Shown here piece after piece: positions 10,966 to 23,548 of a DNA stretch of 64,000 nucleotides. The translations under genes were made by a program, and so were the position numbers. The notes under the pieces are model-generated. The model saw nothing but the letters and a program-made list of their open reading frames with translations, was not told where the DNA came from and did no database searches. Source of the stretch: Emergomyces orientalis (Eukaryota; Ascomycota; Eurotiomycetes; Onygenales; Ajellomycetaceae); NCBI GenBank assembly GCA_002110485.1, contig MOWL01000003.1, positions 620,001-684,000 of the forward strand, given 5' to 3'. The number at the start of each line of letters is the position of its first letter. Within the stretch, counting starts at the first letter, position 1.

Positions 10966-13900
10966 ATTGAAGGTGTAATGGAGTGTTCTGCGAAAGGGTT
11001 TTCAAGAATCAGAAATGTAATATTCCGAATGAACGACTAGGCTGTTAAGGAGCGTGGTATTCTTTTCAGAAGGATAAAAAAGAACGTTGGTTAAGTCACC
11101 GTGAAAAAAGACTGTATGTCGGACGAATAAGGGAATAAGGGAAAGAAGGAGGAAAGGAAGGCGAAGTATGTCGAGGAGCTTCCTGGCCTTCTCTTATATA
11201 TACGGACAACTCCCATGTGTGACAAGAGTGACATCGATGGCGCATCCGAAACAAGGAAACTTGCAAATTTCAAAGGAAATAGTGATCAACAGACTCTTGA
11301 TCATCTTTTAGGAGGCAAACCGCCGGGGGGCAAGGAGCACTGTACAGGCATTCCTGTTTCCAAAATCTGATTAGCTGCGATATGCTCTGCTCCTGTCCAC
11401 TGAAACTCAATGATAATAATAATCATCCGCGGGCGGGCGGTAAATGATAAACTACAATAACCATCATGAGGCTACAACGTCCCCCAGAAAATGAGCTCAT
11501 AATCAATACAAATAGTCAAGGAGACCTTGCCGTCTCATGAGCATCAAAGGAATAATCATGCACGCCGTAATCTGTATTCGTTGCGCAAAAACAGGAGGAC
11601 AGGAGGAAAAGCAAAGAAGAAAGAAGAGAAACTAGAAAGAAAAGCGCAGGTACAGAGACACCGGGGTCAGCAGAATAGCTCCTGGGCCAATCATATTTAC
11701 CCTCGGCCCTTTTTTTTTATGGCGACACAGCGTACGCAGTAATGGCATGGATTTAAGAAAAAAGCAAACAAGGGGCTTGCAACGTGCGATTGTGTTTCTT
11801 GGGTCTGAGAGCCAATAAAAACAACGATAGCAGGTATGCATGTCGGAGCAGAACAAAAGAATGCAAGCTTATTTGAAGCATCAGATCAACAGAAAGGGCT
11901 GCATTGACCAACGATACCAGTTTTCTGCCGCTTGCATGGTAAATATGGTGATGCTGCATGCAAAACTCCTGACGATCGCAATTCTGTTGTCCTAGGTTCA
12001 GCCCAGTTATGTCAGTCAATTACTTCTCATCATCGGCAGAACTCTGAACGGATGTGTATGAGTTGAGGATTGGCTTTCCCCTCATCTGCTAGACAAATTG
12101 TCTCTCTGGATCATCGCTTCAAGTGTGCGCGCACATTAAGAGATCATCAACCCTGCTGTCTGGCGGGATAAGAAGCTCCATTCATCAAAAAGCCCTGTAG
12201 AATGGTTTGGGGCTTGAATCTCCTGAACCAGCAGCACAGAATCCGGAATCATGATACTCCATTCAGAAAATATATCAGACATTGATCATGGATGTTCAGA
12301 GAGTCTTGAGATGGGGCCTCCCTAGTGTTTTGAGTGGAGCGGCTAGCGTGACAGAGGCCTTCCTCTATCAGCTGTAGTCCATGCTGCCCCTTGTTTTTAT
12401 TCAGGATTTTGAACGCTAGAAACTGGGGTTTGGGATGGCAATAGCTGCGGCAAACCACAAGGGTAGTCGGGCAACAGGCATTTCAAAAGGTCACCCCACG
12501 TCCCTCACCGCATTTACTCCGTACCTATCACATTATTTCCACTGTTTAATTCATTTTTCTTTGAAATGTGAGTGGACACTTATGATTTGGCAATAATCCT
12601 TCAACTGTTCATCGTAGTGTATTGTCTTGGTTGTTCTTGGGTACGTAACTGTGTATCATTGGAGGGGTTTTGTAGGCGGCGGCATGTATATCAATTCCCA
12701 GGTTCCACTGTGAGGGTTTGCTGGGGTTTGTTTCTGCGCCCGCTCAACCGCCCCCGGCTTGGAAAATAATCACCGACCTTGACGAACAAATACTACCAGT
12801 GAGTGCCACCCGCCGATCCGGAGGCTTACCAGGAACCAGGATCCATCGTTCTTCTTGGCAATCTTGAGGTCAAGCCTCTTCCAGTGCTCTCACGGAATTA
12901 TTTTGTTCCCATAGAGCCGAGTAGCTGGCTGCACTAGGTAGCATGCCAGGTCAAACCTCTTTGATCTCCATCGTGCCTCCAGCACCTTTGCATTAAAGGG
13001 AGGACAGAGTTCTTTTTTGAGAGCATGTAGTGTCTCAACATTGCAGTATGAGAATGAGCAGATACCCATGGCAGTCAGTGAGCTCAGGGGTAACCAGAAA
13101 GCCATGGAGGTATTTATATTTCAGGATCCTCCTCCCTACGCAGTAAGTCTTGACCCTTGCCCTGCAGCTCACTCTGGCTGCTATTTAAGTTACTCTCTTC
13201 ATCCCAGCATCCCAGATCACTCGAAACACGAACTCGCACTACCACCAGACAGACGCAGGTACATAAGCTACATTCCCATAGATTGAAAGCTTGGGCAGCC
13301 CAGCGAGGCAATCCAAGGACAAGAAATGCTTTTCCCTCACAACCAACTGAGACCAGAGACCAGCCATACCAGCAGCTGGTCCATGAACAAGCAACCAAAG
13401 AGCCCACAACTTTTTGATCATTGAGTTACCTGGTAACGTTCGGCCATCGTCAAGGTTACAGGGGGGAATTTAGCGGGCTGTCGATCCCCATGGAACCCTG
13501 ACTTTCGCAAGGATACAACATCTGCAGTGCACAATATTAGGCAATTCGTAAGAGGTACGGAGTATACTGACTTTGTATCCCCCCAGTCAACGTCCTCTTC
13601 TCTCTAGTGCGTGGTCCTCGAGATTTGACGGAGAAAAGGAACAAGCAAGAAAGGAAAGAGGGAATTTATCAAAAACGATGTCATATCTTGAATTCCAGGC
13701 GTCTGCATCACAGAAGCTTTATACACATACTAGTAGCATGCATCACACCATGATACTTGCCTGGTTATTATTAAACTTCTTATAGTTATCACAGCATTCT
13801 ATAGTTGCGGGGGTAAACTTCTGAAACCGCTACCTCCATACCCGCTCTCATCTGTTTTCAAGCATTGACCGAGCTCCGTGCATATCCCCTCCGCAAAATC

Positions 13901-15270
13901 ACCATAGCAGTTCCTTGCCAATCCGCATAACAGAGAAACGTTTAACAAGCGTTTCAGTTGGTACCAGATCAGAGACGTAACTATGACATTATTATCCTGG
14001 CATGTTACACTTTTCGCCTTAAATCCGCTGGCTGCCGCCTTGTAAAATACTTTCGCGAATTAGCTATCGATAGTCTCCCGATATCCTACCCAAGCCTGGG
14101 TCATGCGTTTAATTCATTAAGGCGTATTCGGTTGCCATATACAGCTTGAAAACTATACGAGGAAACCCGAGCTTATACGTGGCAACCGAACACGCCCTTA
14201 GTAAAACAATAGTCATCATTGTCCAGGAAGGCATGAATAGTGATATGTTATTTATGCCGCAAATGCTACACTCCGTGTGACAGGAGAAGCAATTTGCTTT
14301 TGCTGAGAAATGTATACATGTGCAGTCTGTTAAGATTCTTTCGCATCATAGATAACCCTGGATTAAAAATTAAAATCTGGTTTGATTTCTGTCATGAATT
14401 TTTTTTCCAAAATTTTGACGTTTGTGGTCACTGTTCTGTGGCCTCTGTGAACTATATCAAAAACCCTATTATGGATGAATATATTTTCCTTCAAGTTTCA
14501 TAAATAACTCGCGTTTATAGCCAGAATTTCATCCATTCACTCATATATCAACAGTGCTGTTCGCAAGAAGGGGTCTCTGATAATAGTTGACTCTAACAAT
14601 GGCGGGTTTCTATGATACACAGAGGTACAACTAACATAGAGAGACAAACCCACCTTCCCCCCCCAGGTGAAGATCGACAGCTTATGAACGAACTTAACCA
14701 TTAGCAAAAACTTCCACAAAAACCTAGTACCCGGATGCAAGGGCTATGTCTCTAGTGCTTATGTGAGCGCACGGACGGAGGCAATCAGAGGTGGCCATTT
14801 TCAAAGGCATTTGGGCATGACCTCACCACGGGTGGTTGCTTGGAGGGGTCCATGTGGGTGTTTTCAAGATGGTGAAACCGTGGAACGGGAACGGAAAATG
14901 CTGTATCTTTGTATTCTGATAGGGTGGCGAGGATGGGATGGATTTTGGAGCCTTCTTCAAAAAGATCGTGAAACGGCATGGGTTGCTATTTGCCTGGAGT
15001 AGTGTAAGACAGGACGTAACACGACTGGGTAAATAAAACGGAAAATATAATAGAGAAAATGTAAAATAGAAGAATACAAAAGGAGACGAAAATTGAAGCA
15101 TAACACGGCTAGCCTGATATAAATGAAATTGAATTCCCAGGAAGAAAAATAACAAGAGCAACCAAAAGGAAGAGGGGTGAAGAAAGGGCAAAAACGGAAA
15201 CAGTTAACACCATGAAAAGGAAAATGAAGCCGGAAACAACAAAGCCGTGATGAAACGAAACGGCGATATC
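10966..15270. other. Gene-poor 4.3 kb region
   Basis: Only short ORFs (under 125 codons), none with a recognisable domain, on either strand. The left edge is the promoter of the secreted-protein gene. A small inverted-repeat element lies at 14120-14197 (separate entry). Base composition is ordinary rather than RIP-like. Non-coding RNA or fast-evolving small genes cannot be excluded. Confidence 0.5.
14120..14197. mobile_element. Tiny MITE-like inverted-repeat element
   Basis: A 78-bp segment whose ends are imperfect inverted repeats of about 30 bp: left GGCGTATTCGGTTGCCATA, and the reverse complement of the right end GGCGTGTTCGGTTGCCACG. Direct TTA trinucleotides flank it at 14117-14119 and 14198-14200, as in PIF/Harbinger target duplications. 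The centre is a short unique loop. It is too small to encode anything. It could also be a simple stem-loop; family assignment is inference. Confidence 0.5.
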
Positions 15271-16679
15271 TTAAAAAACGCTAATATAATTCCCTATCCG
15301 TTCCTTCTGGTTCTGAGCAATGCACTCCGCAATCCAGGTGATATTTCGAATTTCCTAGAGGTGAAGAGAAGATTCAACATGTTAGAACGACCGTACCACG
15401 CTGAACTTCCGCAACGTCATATGAGATGCAGGTATCGAAATGGGGGGAAATGTCAGAAGGAAAGAAAAGAAGAAGAAAGAGCCATACCTGCTCCCTAAGT
15501 TTAACCCACGCATATATGATAGCCGGCGTAAATTGTCGCGTGAAAGTAAGCTTCGAAATTTCCATCTCCTTCTGATAGAACATATCCTCCAAACTCTTCC
15601 CGTCACTACTACCTCCACCAGCCATATTACCCAGCCCTCCACCGCCAATCCCGCCAGACCCTCCTCCGCCTCCACCCTGGTTAAGTCCCACGGCGTCGAA
15701 AAAAGCCTTATAGTCTCCAACGCCACTGACAGCTAGTGCAACGCCCTCAACGTCATCAGCCCGTGATAGCATCAGAGAGCCTTCCGGGTACAGCTTTCCG
15801 AATTCAGGATATAGTTTCTTCCTCTCAGCCTTTGATAATTCAGTCCCAAAGGAATTGAGAGTGATATTGATAGCGCGACGGTCCGCTTCGAACTCAAGAG
15901 CCTCCGACATGACCTCAGCAGTCGGGGTACCCTTCAGCCCCGGCTCGGAGTTGACGAACTTGAAAAAATCCTCCAGATAATTCTTGTATAGCGTGTTCCG
16001 GACGATTTCGATATTTAACTCGTCCAGGTCCTGGTGGCTCAGACTGCCCTTGAAGTACGGTGCCAGCGGCGTCTCGATGAGGACGGAGTTGTACAGTTCT
16101 TCGATGTTCGTTGCGACGCAGAGGACGGGCATGGTCTCGAACCAGCCGAGCGGGTGGCAGCGTTCGAGTAGTTCTCGTGTATCCCGCTCGTGTAAGGTTC
16201 CAGTGATGAGCAAGGCGACGTTATCGATCATGTAGCCGTATGTTAGGTATTCCATGAACCTGGCGAGGGAACCGGTGGCCTGGGCCTGGAGGTAGCGAAA
16301 TTCCGCCACGAGTTTCTCTGTGGTTTTGCCGGCGAGGGAGGAGGTGGAGGGGTTTGGGGGGAGGGCGGCTAGGAAATCACCATAGGCGGGACCGAGTTGG
16401 AGCTTAACATCTAAAACATACCATTAGAACTGATGTTAGTCCGGATTCATAATATATAACTGTTGAGCTGTAGAAATGAAGCAGGAGGAATAACATGCCA
16501 TCGATAGTATCGCATTGGGTCAGGTTCCCATAGTTCTGGGAGGTTAGCAGGCTGTTGCGATATCCGCGGACGAGTCCTTCGATATACCTTGGAGGGGAGT
16601 CAGTAAGAACTATATAACGGAATAGCAGTGTCATTAGAAAAACTTACCCGCCATTCACGTTAAAAAACAAGCCCTCCAT
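15271..16679 (-). CDS. VMA6: V-type ATPase subunit d (Vma6)
   Basis: Subunit d of the vacuolar H+-ATPase V0 sector, linking the central stalk to the proton-conducting ring. Exons on the minus strand: 16648-16679, 16499-16587, 15488-16410, 15271-15354, giving 375 residues. The family sequence is visible throughout: MEGLFFNVNGGYIEGLVRGY at the start, NLTQCDTIDDVKLQLGPAYG, MIDNVALLITGTLHERD, LEDMFYQKEMEISKLTFTRQ and the ending ITWIAECIAQNQKERIGNYI. A Gly-rich insert (~residues 290-315) is longer than in yeast. The second intron (16411-16498) has a GC donor (GCATGT) and AG acceptor; phase and the conserved DDVKLQL exclude nearby GT sites. Confidence 0.93.
16411..16498 (-). other. VMA6: GC-AG intron of VMA6
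   Basis: Intron with donor GCATGT and acceptor TTTTAG. Joining GAT-G to AT-GTT restores the conserved TIDDVKLQL. The only nearby GT (within the same donor hexamer context) would give a stop codon after splicing. Confidence 0.85.
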
Positions 16680-17255
16680 TGCGGGCTATTGGAGCGCATA
16701 TATATATATTCACAACTGTATATCTATGGAATATCTTTTAGATGTTTGTCGACCGCCGTCCAGCTGGTTCAATGTAGGCGTTGGAGGCTCAATCTAGTCT
16801 AACCGCATTTGGCTAATAGCCTTAGCCTCATGTTCACGTGATCTTTTACCTAAGCAGCCTAGGTTTCTCCACTCATCCCAAATCTGCCCAACCACAGCTC
16901 AGCGTTCGCTTGTTGCACTTCAAAATTTCCTCTTTCGCAGCAGAAAAAAAAAAAAGATATAAAAAAAAACAGGACAGCACGACCAACTACCCACCTTCCA
17001 CCTTTTGACCCCTACACACTCACCTCACTCGCACCTTCTCCGTTTTCTTCAGCTCAGCTCAACAGGGAAACCGCTGTTCCCTCGGGGCTGCTCTTGCCTT
17101 GTAGTGCCTGGTGTGCGGTCAATTGTCTGTGTGTCTGTCCGATCAGGAAGTCACAGAGCCCCAGCTACAGAAAACGGCAGGAAGGGATAGAGTGATACCT
17201 ACGGCACTTACTAATACTAATATATATATATATATAATTATATCTCGCCGCTGTC
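16680..17255. promoter_or_regulatory. Divergent promoter VMA6 / NOP58
   Basis: 576 bp between the two start codons, holding both promoters and 5' UTRs. An A-rich tract (16946-16970) and a TA repeat just upstream of the NOP58 ATG (about 17219-17236) are visible. No specific factor site can be claimed. Confidence 0.5.
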
Positions 17256-19361
17256 ATGACACTGTTTATCCTCACCGAGACCAGCGCCGGCTATGCGCTG
17301 CTCAAGGCCAAAGACAAGAAGCTACTCCAGCGCGATGATCTCGTGGCGGAAACTCAGACGGCCAAGGGTGTGTCGAATCTGTAAGTTTCCTGCTGGTGTG
17401 GTGGTATTGTGGACGGTTATAGGATTGCTGCACAGTATATATGCTATATGCGATCAGAAAGACGGTAAAGCTGACAGCATTGGGTATATAGTATGAAATT
17501 GAAGAATTTCCAAAAATTCGATAGTGCGGCCACTGCCCTGGAAGAGGTCGCTTCTCTAGTTGAGGGGAAAGTCACGCCTCGGTTGGCCAATCTGCTTGAA
17601 TCTATTAAAGATGAGAAGAAGGTGTCGTTGGCTGTTGCTGATCCAAAACTTGGTATGTTCATCACTCTATCTATTTACGTATTTGTCTACATCTTATATG
17701 CCTGACACTCTTTCTGTGAAGGAAATGCCATCGCAAAGCTCCCCCTGGCGATCCAGCCAATTGCAGACTCTACCACCGCGGATCTCTACCGCGCAATCCG
17801 AGAGCATCTTCCCACTCTGATCCCTGGCCTCTTGCCAGCCGATATGTCCACAATGTCCCTGGGTTTGTCTCACTCTTTAGCCCGCCACAAGCTCAAGTTC
17901 TCCCCCGACAAGATCGACACCATGATCGTCCAGGCCATCGCGCTGCTCGATGACCTCGACAAGGAACTGAACACCTATGCCATGCGCGTCAAGGAATGGT
18001 ACGGCTGGCATTTTCCCGAACTCGCCAAGATCCTCAACGACAACATCGCCTATGCCAGAGTCGTGCTGAAGATGGGCATGCGTGCCAACTCTGAGGAGAC
18101 GGATCTTGCTGAGATTCTGCCAGAAGAGATTGAGGCTGCCGTGAAGGCCGCTGCGGACCGGTCGATGGGTACAGAAATCTCCAACGAAGATCTCGACAAT
18201 ATCCAGGCCTTGGCAGAGGAGGTGATTGGGTTCTCAGAATACCGCCAGCAACTTGCAAACTACCTGACTGCCAGGATGACTGCCATTGCACCCAATCTCA
18301 CGGCCCTCGTGGGAGAACTGGTTGGTGCACGATTGATTGCGCATGCAGGAAGCTTGATGAACCTATCTAAGAGCCCCGCCAGTACCATCCAGATTTTGGG
18401 AGCTGAAAAGGCTCTTTTCCGTGCCCTGAAGACGAAGCACGATACTCCCAAATACGGTCTTATCTACCATGCGTCCCTGATCGGCCAGGCCACCGGCAAG
18501 AACAAGGGCAAGATGGCCCGTGTTTTGGCTGCCAAGGCAGCCATTGGTCTTCGTGTTGATGCGCTAACTGACTGGCCCGTCGATGCTGATGGGAATGAAC
18601 CCACAGAGGAAGAGAAAGCTGCTCTCGGCACGGAGTCACGATACTACCTGGAGAAGAAGCTGGCGGCCATGGAAGGCAAACCCATGAAACCAAGAGGTGT
18701 TGGCATCGGGCCCAACGGCATACCCACAGCTCAACCTAAGAAATGGGAAATTAACGAAGCTAGAAAATATAACCCGGATGCTGATGGACTTGCTGGGGAT
18801 GAGGACGCTGCTGAATCATCGTCGAAGAAGCAGAAGAAGGATAAGAAAGACAAGAAGAAATTGATTGAGGAAGTTAAGGAATCTGAGGATGAAAGTGAGA
18901 GTGAAGAAGAGTCTGATGGAGATGTTGAGATGGAAGACAAGCCCGCTACCAATGGATCTTTGGCGGATGCTGAAGCCTCATCCGAAGACGAAGAAGAAGA
19001 GGAGGAGTCTGACGAGGATGAGAAATCGAAGAAATCGAAGAGAAAATCCCTCGATAAGAAATCTAAGAAGGAAGAGAAGAAATCGAAGCAGAAGAGTGGC
19101 TCCGGTGCGAGCGTGGAAGAGATGGCAGCCAAAGCTGGACTCAGCGTTAGCCGGTACCAGCGCAAGCTTGAGCGAGGGGAGATCACCTTTGACAGCGAAG
19201 GGAACCCGTCGTCAATTAGCAAGAAGGACGTGAAGAAAGCGAAGAAGGAAGCGAAGAAAGCTGCCAAGGCCGCGGAGAAGGAGAAGGACGCTGGTAAGAA
19301 ACGAAAGCGGACTGAGGAGGATGATGAGAAGAAGAAGAAAAAGAAGAAGAGCAAGGCGTGA
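17256..19361 (+). CDS. NOP58: Box C/D snoRNP core protein Nop58
   Basis: Core scaffold of box C/D snoRNPs that guide 2'-O-methylation of rRNA in the nucleolus. Exons 17256-17380, 17492-17652, 17722-19361 give 641 residues. The N-terminal NOP5NT domain begins MTLFILTETSAGYALLKAKD. The NOSIC and Nop domains follow, with NTYAMRVKEWYGWHFPELAK, LVGARLIAHAGSLMNLSKSP and KYGLIYHASLIGQATGKNKG. The C-terminus is the usual Lys/Glu/Asp (KKE/D) tail ending in KKKKKKKSKA, longer than in yeast. Introns have donors GTAAGT and GTATGT. Intron phases agree and no frame problem is seen. Confidence 0.95.
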
Positions 19362-19989
19362 GGGAACATTTATATTTCTCATGCTTTGTTTTTTCTGCTT
19401 CTGCTTTCTTTTCTTTTCTGTATGATATCATGCTTTCTTGTGGACTCGCTCCTACCTGTTCTCTCTCTACCTCTTGTTTTCATTTTCATCCGCTATGCCC
19501 ACTTATACAGGCTTTGCATTGTGTATGGCGACATCTATGCCGCTTGGATTTTATCTCGTTGATTTCTATTTCTTTTCTGTTCTACTTTTGAGTATATCTT
19601 TCTTAACTTTTTGCTCCTTGTTGTTGTTATGTGAATTACGGCGCAGGTTGGTGCTTGGGAGAAAAAATAGGTGTTAATTTTTATTTTATTTTCGAAATTT
19701 GAAATTCTTTGAAAAATAAATGAGAAAATTTGTTCATATAATGTTCTGTTTTCTGGTTTTGCTTTACGATAATTAAAATATTCTTGTTTTATTTTAAATA
19801 TCAAATTCTTTCCTTCCAACTTTCTTTCCTGTGCAGACTCTGGCCCTGGGTATTCTCTCTCACCGCCTTGAAGCTCTCCGGTATTCTGCCAACCTCCGCC
19901 ACGCGGTATCAAATGTCAAAGAAAAAAATCCCCCCCAGCATCACCTTGCAACATAGTATATCCATTGCCTACATATATACATACACATC
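19362..19989. other. Intergenic NOP58-RPC17
   Basis: T-rich 3' flank of NOP58 followed by the RPC17 promoter. AT-rich around 19680-19800. No gene recognised. Confidence 0.5.
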
Positions 19990-20973
19990 ATGAAGGTAAG
20001 CTCAAACCAGAATCCCACAAATAGAATATACCACATAAAAACCCTGAATATACTTTAGAACTAACTTTTGAACGCGGGGGGAAAAAATCTCCCCTCCGTT
20101 CACCGTTCAGATCCTTGAACCACAATCCGCCATTCTAACAAATGTTGAAGTGCTGGCTCATTTCAGCTTGAACCCGCCGCGCAGACCTCCCATCCCCCCG
20201 CCCAACTCGAGGAATTTCCAACCAAGCCCTGATTTGAGGGATCATAACACTGTTGTTAAGGAGGTTGTTTTTTTTTTTTTCTTTTTCGTTCCTGTTCCCG
20301 TTCCGTTTCCCCCTCTTGTTATATTTATATAGGGCCCTTCCACTTTTACTAACTGAACGGGGGTTTTTGTTTATAGTTCCATGACTACGTAACACGCCTC
20401 TCGCCGCATCTACTCAGTTATCCTAGCTTCATGCCGCCGAAGGTTTCGAATGAAGATAATAATAATGATGATGATGACAATGGTAATGGGAATAGGAATG
20501 AGAATGGAAATACTACGTCCTTGGCGACGCAATCGCAACCAACGGACCTCGACGTCGCCCTGCGCGAAATTATCCGGCGACTCCGGCCGTTCCAGCTCAC
20601 GAAAGCGGAGGTGCTTATGATTGTGAATTTGGGGATTGGGCTTGATTTAGGTGGTGAACAAGGGCAAGGGAAAGGGGAAGATGCCGCTGCTACGGAGGAA
20701 ACGGCAGATGGGATGGAAGTTGATGGTGAGGTGGGCAGGGAACACGGAGGAGTAGAAGAAGGGAGGAGAGGAGAAGAGGAAGAAGGAGGAGGTATCGATG
20801 AGGAGGCTGATTATGGTGCGCTTGCGTTGCTGGATACTGTTATTGAGGATCGGGAGGAGAGGTTGAGTACTGAGGACGTTGGAGAGATACTGAGGGTTGT
20901 TAGGGAGACGTTGGGGGGTAAGGCGAGGGGGAATGGGACGAGGAGGATATCTGGTACTGCTGATGGTGGGTGA
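19990..20973 (+). CDS. RPC17: RNA polymerase III subunit Rpc17 (C17/Rpc9)
   Basis: Rpb4-like subunit of Pol III; with Rpc25 it forms the stalk that contacts initiation factors. Exons: 19990-19995 (only ATG AAG), 20111-20263, 20377-20973. Splicing gives MKILEPQSAILTNVEVLAHF, the standard N-terminus of the family, then the helical core VTRLSPHLLSYPSF and ALREIIRRLRPFQLTKAEVL. The C-terminal helix is LLDTVIEDREERLSTEDVGE followed by ILRVVRETLG. An Asn/Asp/Gly-rich insert and a Glu/Gly-rich insert lengthen it to 251 residues, against about 160 in yeast. The ACTAAC branch point in intron 2 supports the model. The six-base first exon is easily missed by gene finders. Confidence 0.85.
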
Positions 20974-21517
20974 TGTGTAAGGTCGCGGAAGCTTTACGTG
21001 TTTCATGTCCATTTTTGTGCATTTTTGAGGCGTTCTTGAGCAAGAAGGGGAGTAATTCTTTTGGGGGGTTGTATATAATACCCTAGGAGGGATGCGTGTT
21101 CAGATGGGTTTTCATCTGATTCTATTTTATTTTATTTTTAGCCCGGAACCAATTTCTTGAGGAGTGAACAGTTGCAGTTTGTTAAGGCAAAGAGATTCGA
21201 AACAAACGCCATAGGTTTCTTGAAAACGTTGGAAGAAAACCGAGAAGTATATCTGCCCCTTGAAAACTCTATTCGCATGGAGAACCAGCAGCAGGGGGTA
21301 ACAAATGGTTTATCAATCTGTCTAAGCTGATAAAACAATTTCTACTGATGAAATCAAAAAAATCAAACCACCCCATAAAAAATACAGTAAGAGCCCTGGA
21401 ACCAAACAAACGAAAACTCCGTACTTCCATGATATGAAAAAAATAATACAACATAAGTATATATAAATAAAAAAAACAGGTAAAGTAAAGAAAGGAAAAG
21501 AAAAAATGAAAGAAAAA
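20974..21517. other. Intergenic between convergent RPC17 and GT gene
   Basis: Shared 3' flanking DNA of two convergent genes; A-rich runs around 21420-21510. No feature recognised. Confidence 0.5.
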
Positions 21518-23548
21518 TCAAGGATCAAACCACGAACCGTTATTCCGAACCTTATTTCCCCCCTCCTGCCCCCTTTCACTCTCCTTCCTCACCCTCTCCT
21601 CCCTCTCTTTATCTTTCAATTTGTCTGGGCCCCTCCCCGAAACCTTCATCCCAAACTTATTATAAACAGGCGCCTGATAATCAAACCCAAGCTCCTCCCC
21701 CCACTCCCCAAACCCATCGTTGCCAAAAACCCACCCTTCAACTCCCTTACACACAGTCGTCCAATCAACCCACTCATCATTGCCCGTCCATACACCACCT
21801 TTGCCGCCACGCATATCCCACGCCGCCGTACCGTCACCTTCCATCGCTGCGTGCGCAGCCATAGGCCCGCGGGACGCGCGCATGTATTTGCGGAGTAGGG
21901 CGCGTGACCAGGGGTGATACCACATACGTTGCCACCAGATGCGCAAGGGGTCCGGGTTCGGGTCTGACTTGGTGGCGAAGGAGGTTATGTTTGTCTGGAG
22001 GAGGGCGGGGACGGAGGTGGAGTGGACATCTGTGGCGAGGGGGACGGTGAACCATGATTCGTTCTGGGGACCTGGAAGGTAATCGACCGATGCGTTGTAA
22101 GGGGGTGCTATTTGGGTGGCTAACGGGTGTGGTGGGGTGAACGGGTTTTCGCACTTGGAGATATCGGGAGGTAGATTGAGGCGGGATTCGCGGGGTACCT
22201 CGTGAATAAGCTGTGCGGAAGAGAGTTGCGAGGCGTTATTGTAATTTAGCCATTCAAGGTTGTGGTGCGAATGGGGGGACATTGTGAAGAAGAGTTGTGA
22301 TTTGTAGTCGAGGCCGATTGCAAATTCATAACGCCGTCCTGGGGTCAGTCTTACGAATATCCGTGATATGTCAATGCGTCGGAGGATTCCTAATAATTCG
22401 CCCATGCGGATGTACCAGTTTGGTCGCGTGAAGCGTCTGTCTAGTTCTCGGGTGTATTCCTGCTCGCCGAATATTTGAGCTAAGACTTCCTGTTCGTCGG
22501 CTGGGATGAGGGTTTTAGAATTAATTTCTGCTGCGCGTTCATATAGGCGTTTCACATCGCCCACTAAGCCGATCAGTGAGCCAGAATTCAGCCATCTGGG
22601 GCGGTTGTGGGCCACGCTTGTGCCAGTATCTGTCAACGGACCGAAAATATCTGGTGGTAGGTTGGAATAAGGCACTGCATAGCAGGAAGCGTCATACGGG
22701 CGATCCGGACGACAGACTTTATCCGCTGCGAAGATAATGCGCTGCGAATATCGTTGCGAAGAGTTAAGCGTGCCAGGGTCCGCATCGTTGGTGAGCTTCC
22801 CCGGAACGGAGCCATACCTCCACCTTAACTTCTCGTTATTCTTTTTCAGCATGTCATGGAATCGTTGGAGCGTAATTTCAGGTGGCAGTTGGAACCAAGT
22901 TTCACTGTCATCGATAATCAGGATAACATCGTCATCCTTCATACGTGTGCTCTTCGTGAGATAGCTGTGCATGACTAGTGGTTTATCCAGTTTCCCTAGT
23001 TTTGGCTTGCCTTCTTCTGGGATGGGTTCACCCAAATAAAGGACTGTCGGCGGTGGATAGTTGAGAACCATGGCCGTGAATATCGTCCTGCAGATACCCG
23101 GGTTCTTCTGCGGTCCGCGGATAATGAGATGGAAGGATGGGTTTAGCTTTGTGGTGCCGCTAGCGATCGTGCCATCCTTGTTCAATTTGGGCGGGGGGGA
23201 TTGATGGCGGGTGAAATATCATCCCCAGCAAACAAGGTAGCAGGCTGAGTAGGATATAGGTCAAAGAAATCGGGAATTACTGTAGACTGTGGAGAAAGTC
23301 AGTGCTGGTTACTTTAGGTAGATATAGCTGCACTGCTTCTTTTTCTTTTGGAGCCAAAAAGGAATATGTACGGCACATACACGATACAGCCCAGTCCTGG
23401 ACATCAAAAGCACAACCAGCATGACACCAGCAATCGCCCAGAGTGTCCTTGTCCTCCTCGACCTCCGTAGCGGTCTGGACAGCGTCGAGAGATGTACGCC
23501 AGCGCCATCCCTCACGCCGTTATAATCCAGGTCTTCCAGCAAACCCAT
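21518..23548 (-). CDS. Golgi-type PLOD-like glycosyltransferase (one apparent frameshift)
   Basis: Type II membrane protein with a PLOD1-3-like glycosyltransferase domain. Exon 1 (23381-23548) encodes a basic cytosolic end and one membrane segment LWAIAGVMLVVLLMS (~36-50). Exon 2 (21518-23286) encodes the lumenal part with VILIIDDSETWFQL, RPRWLNSGSLIGLVGDV, ADEQEVLAQIFGEQ and AIGLDYKSQLFFT, the pattern of sugar-nucleotide and acceptor-side motifs in this family. Exon 2 starts STVIPDFFDLYP and stops at a TGA just after a run of seven G (23193-23199, + strand). One more base in the run joins it without a break to the long downstream frame, giving about 645 residues. Substrate unknown. Confidence 0.75.

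Noticed and set aside
10445..10978. 177-codon ORF antisense to the secreted protein
   Set aside because: Pro-rich mirror of the Gly tract; the minus-strand gene has a clean signal peptide.
18731..19369. 212-codon ORF antisense to NOP58
   Set aside because: Mirror of the Lys/Glu-rich tail, giving Ser/Phe-rich sequence; a compositional shadow.
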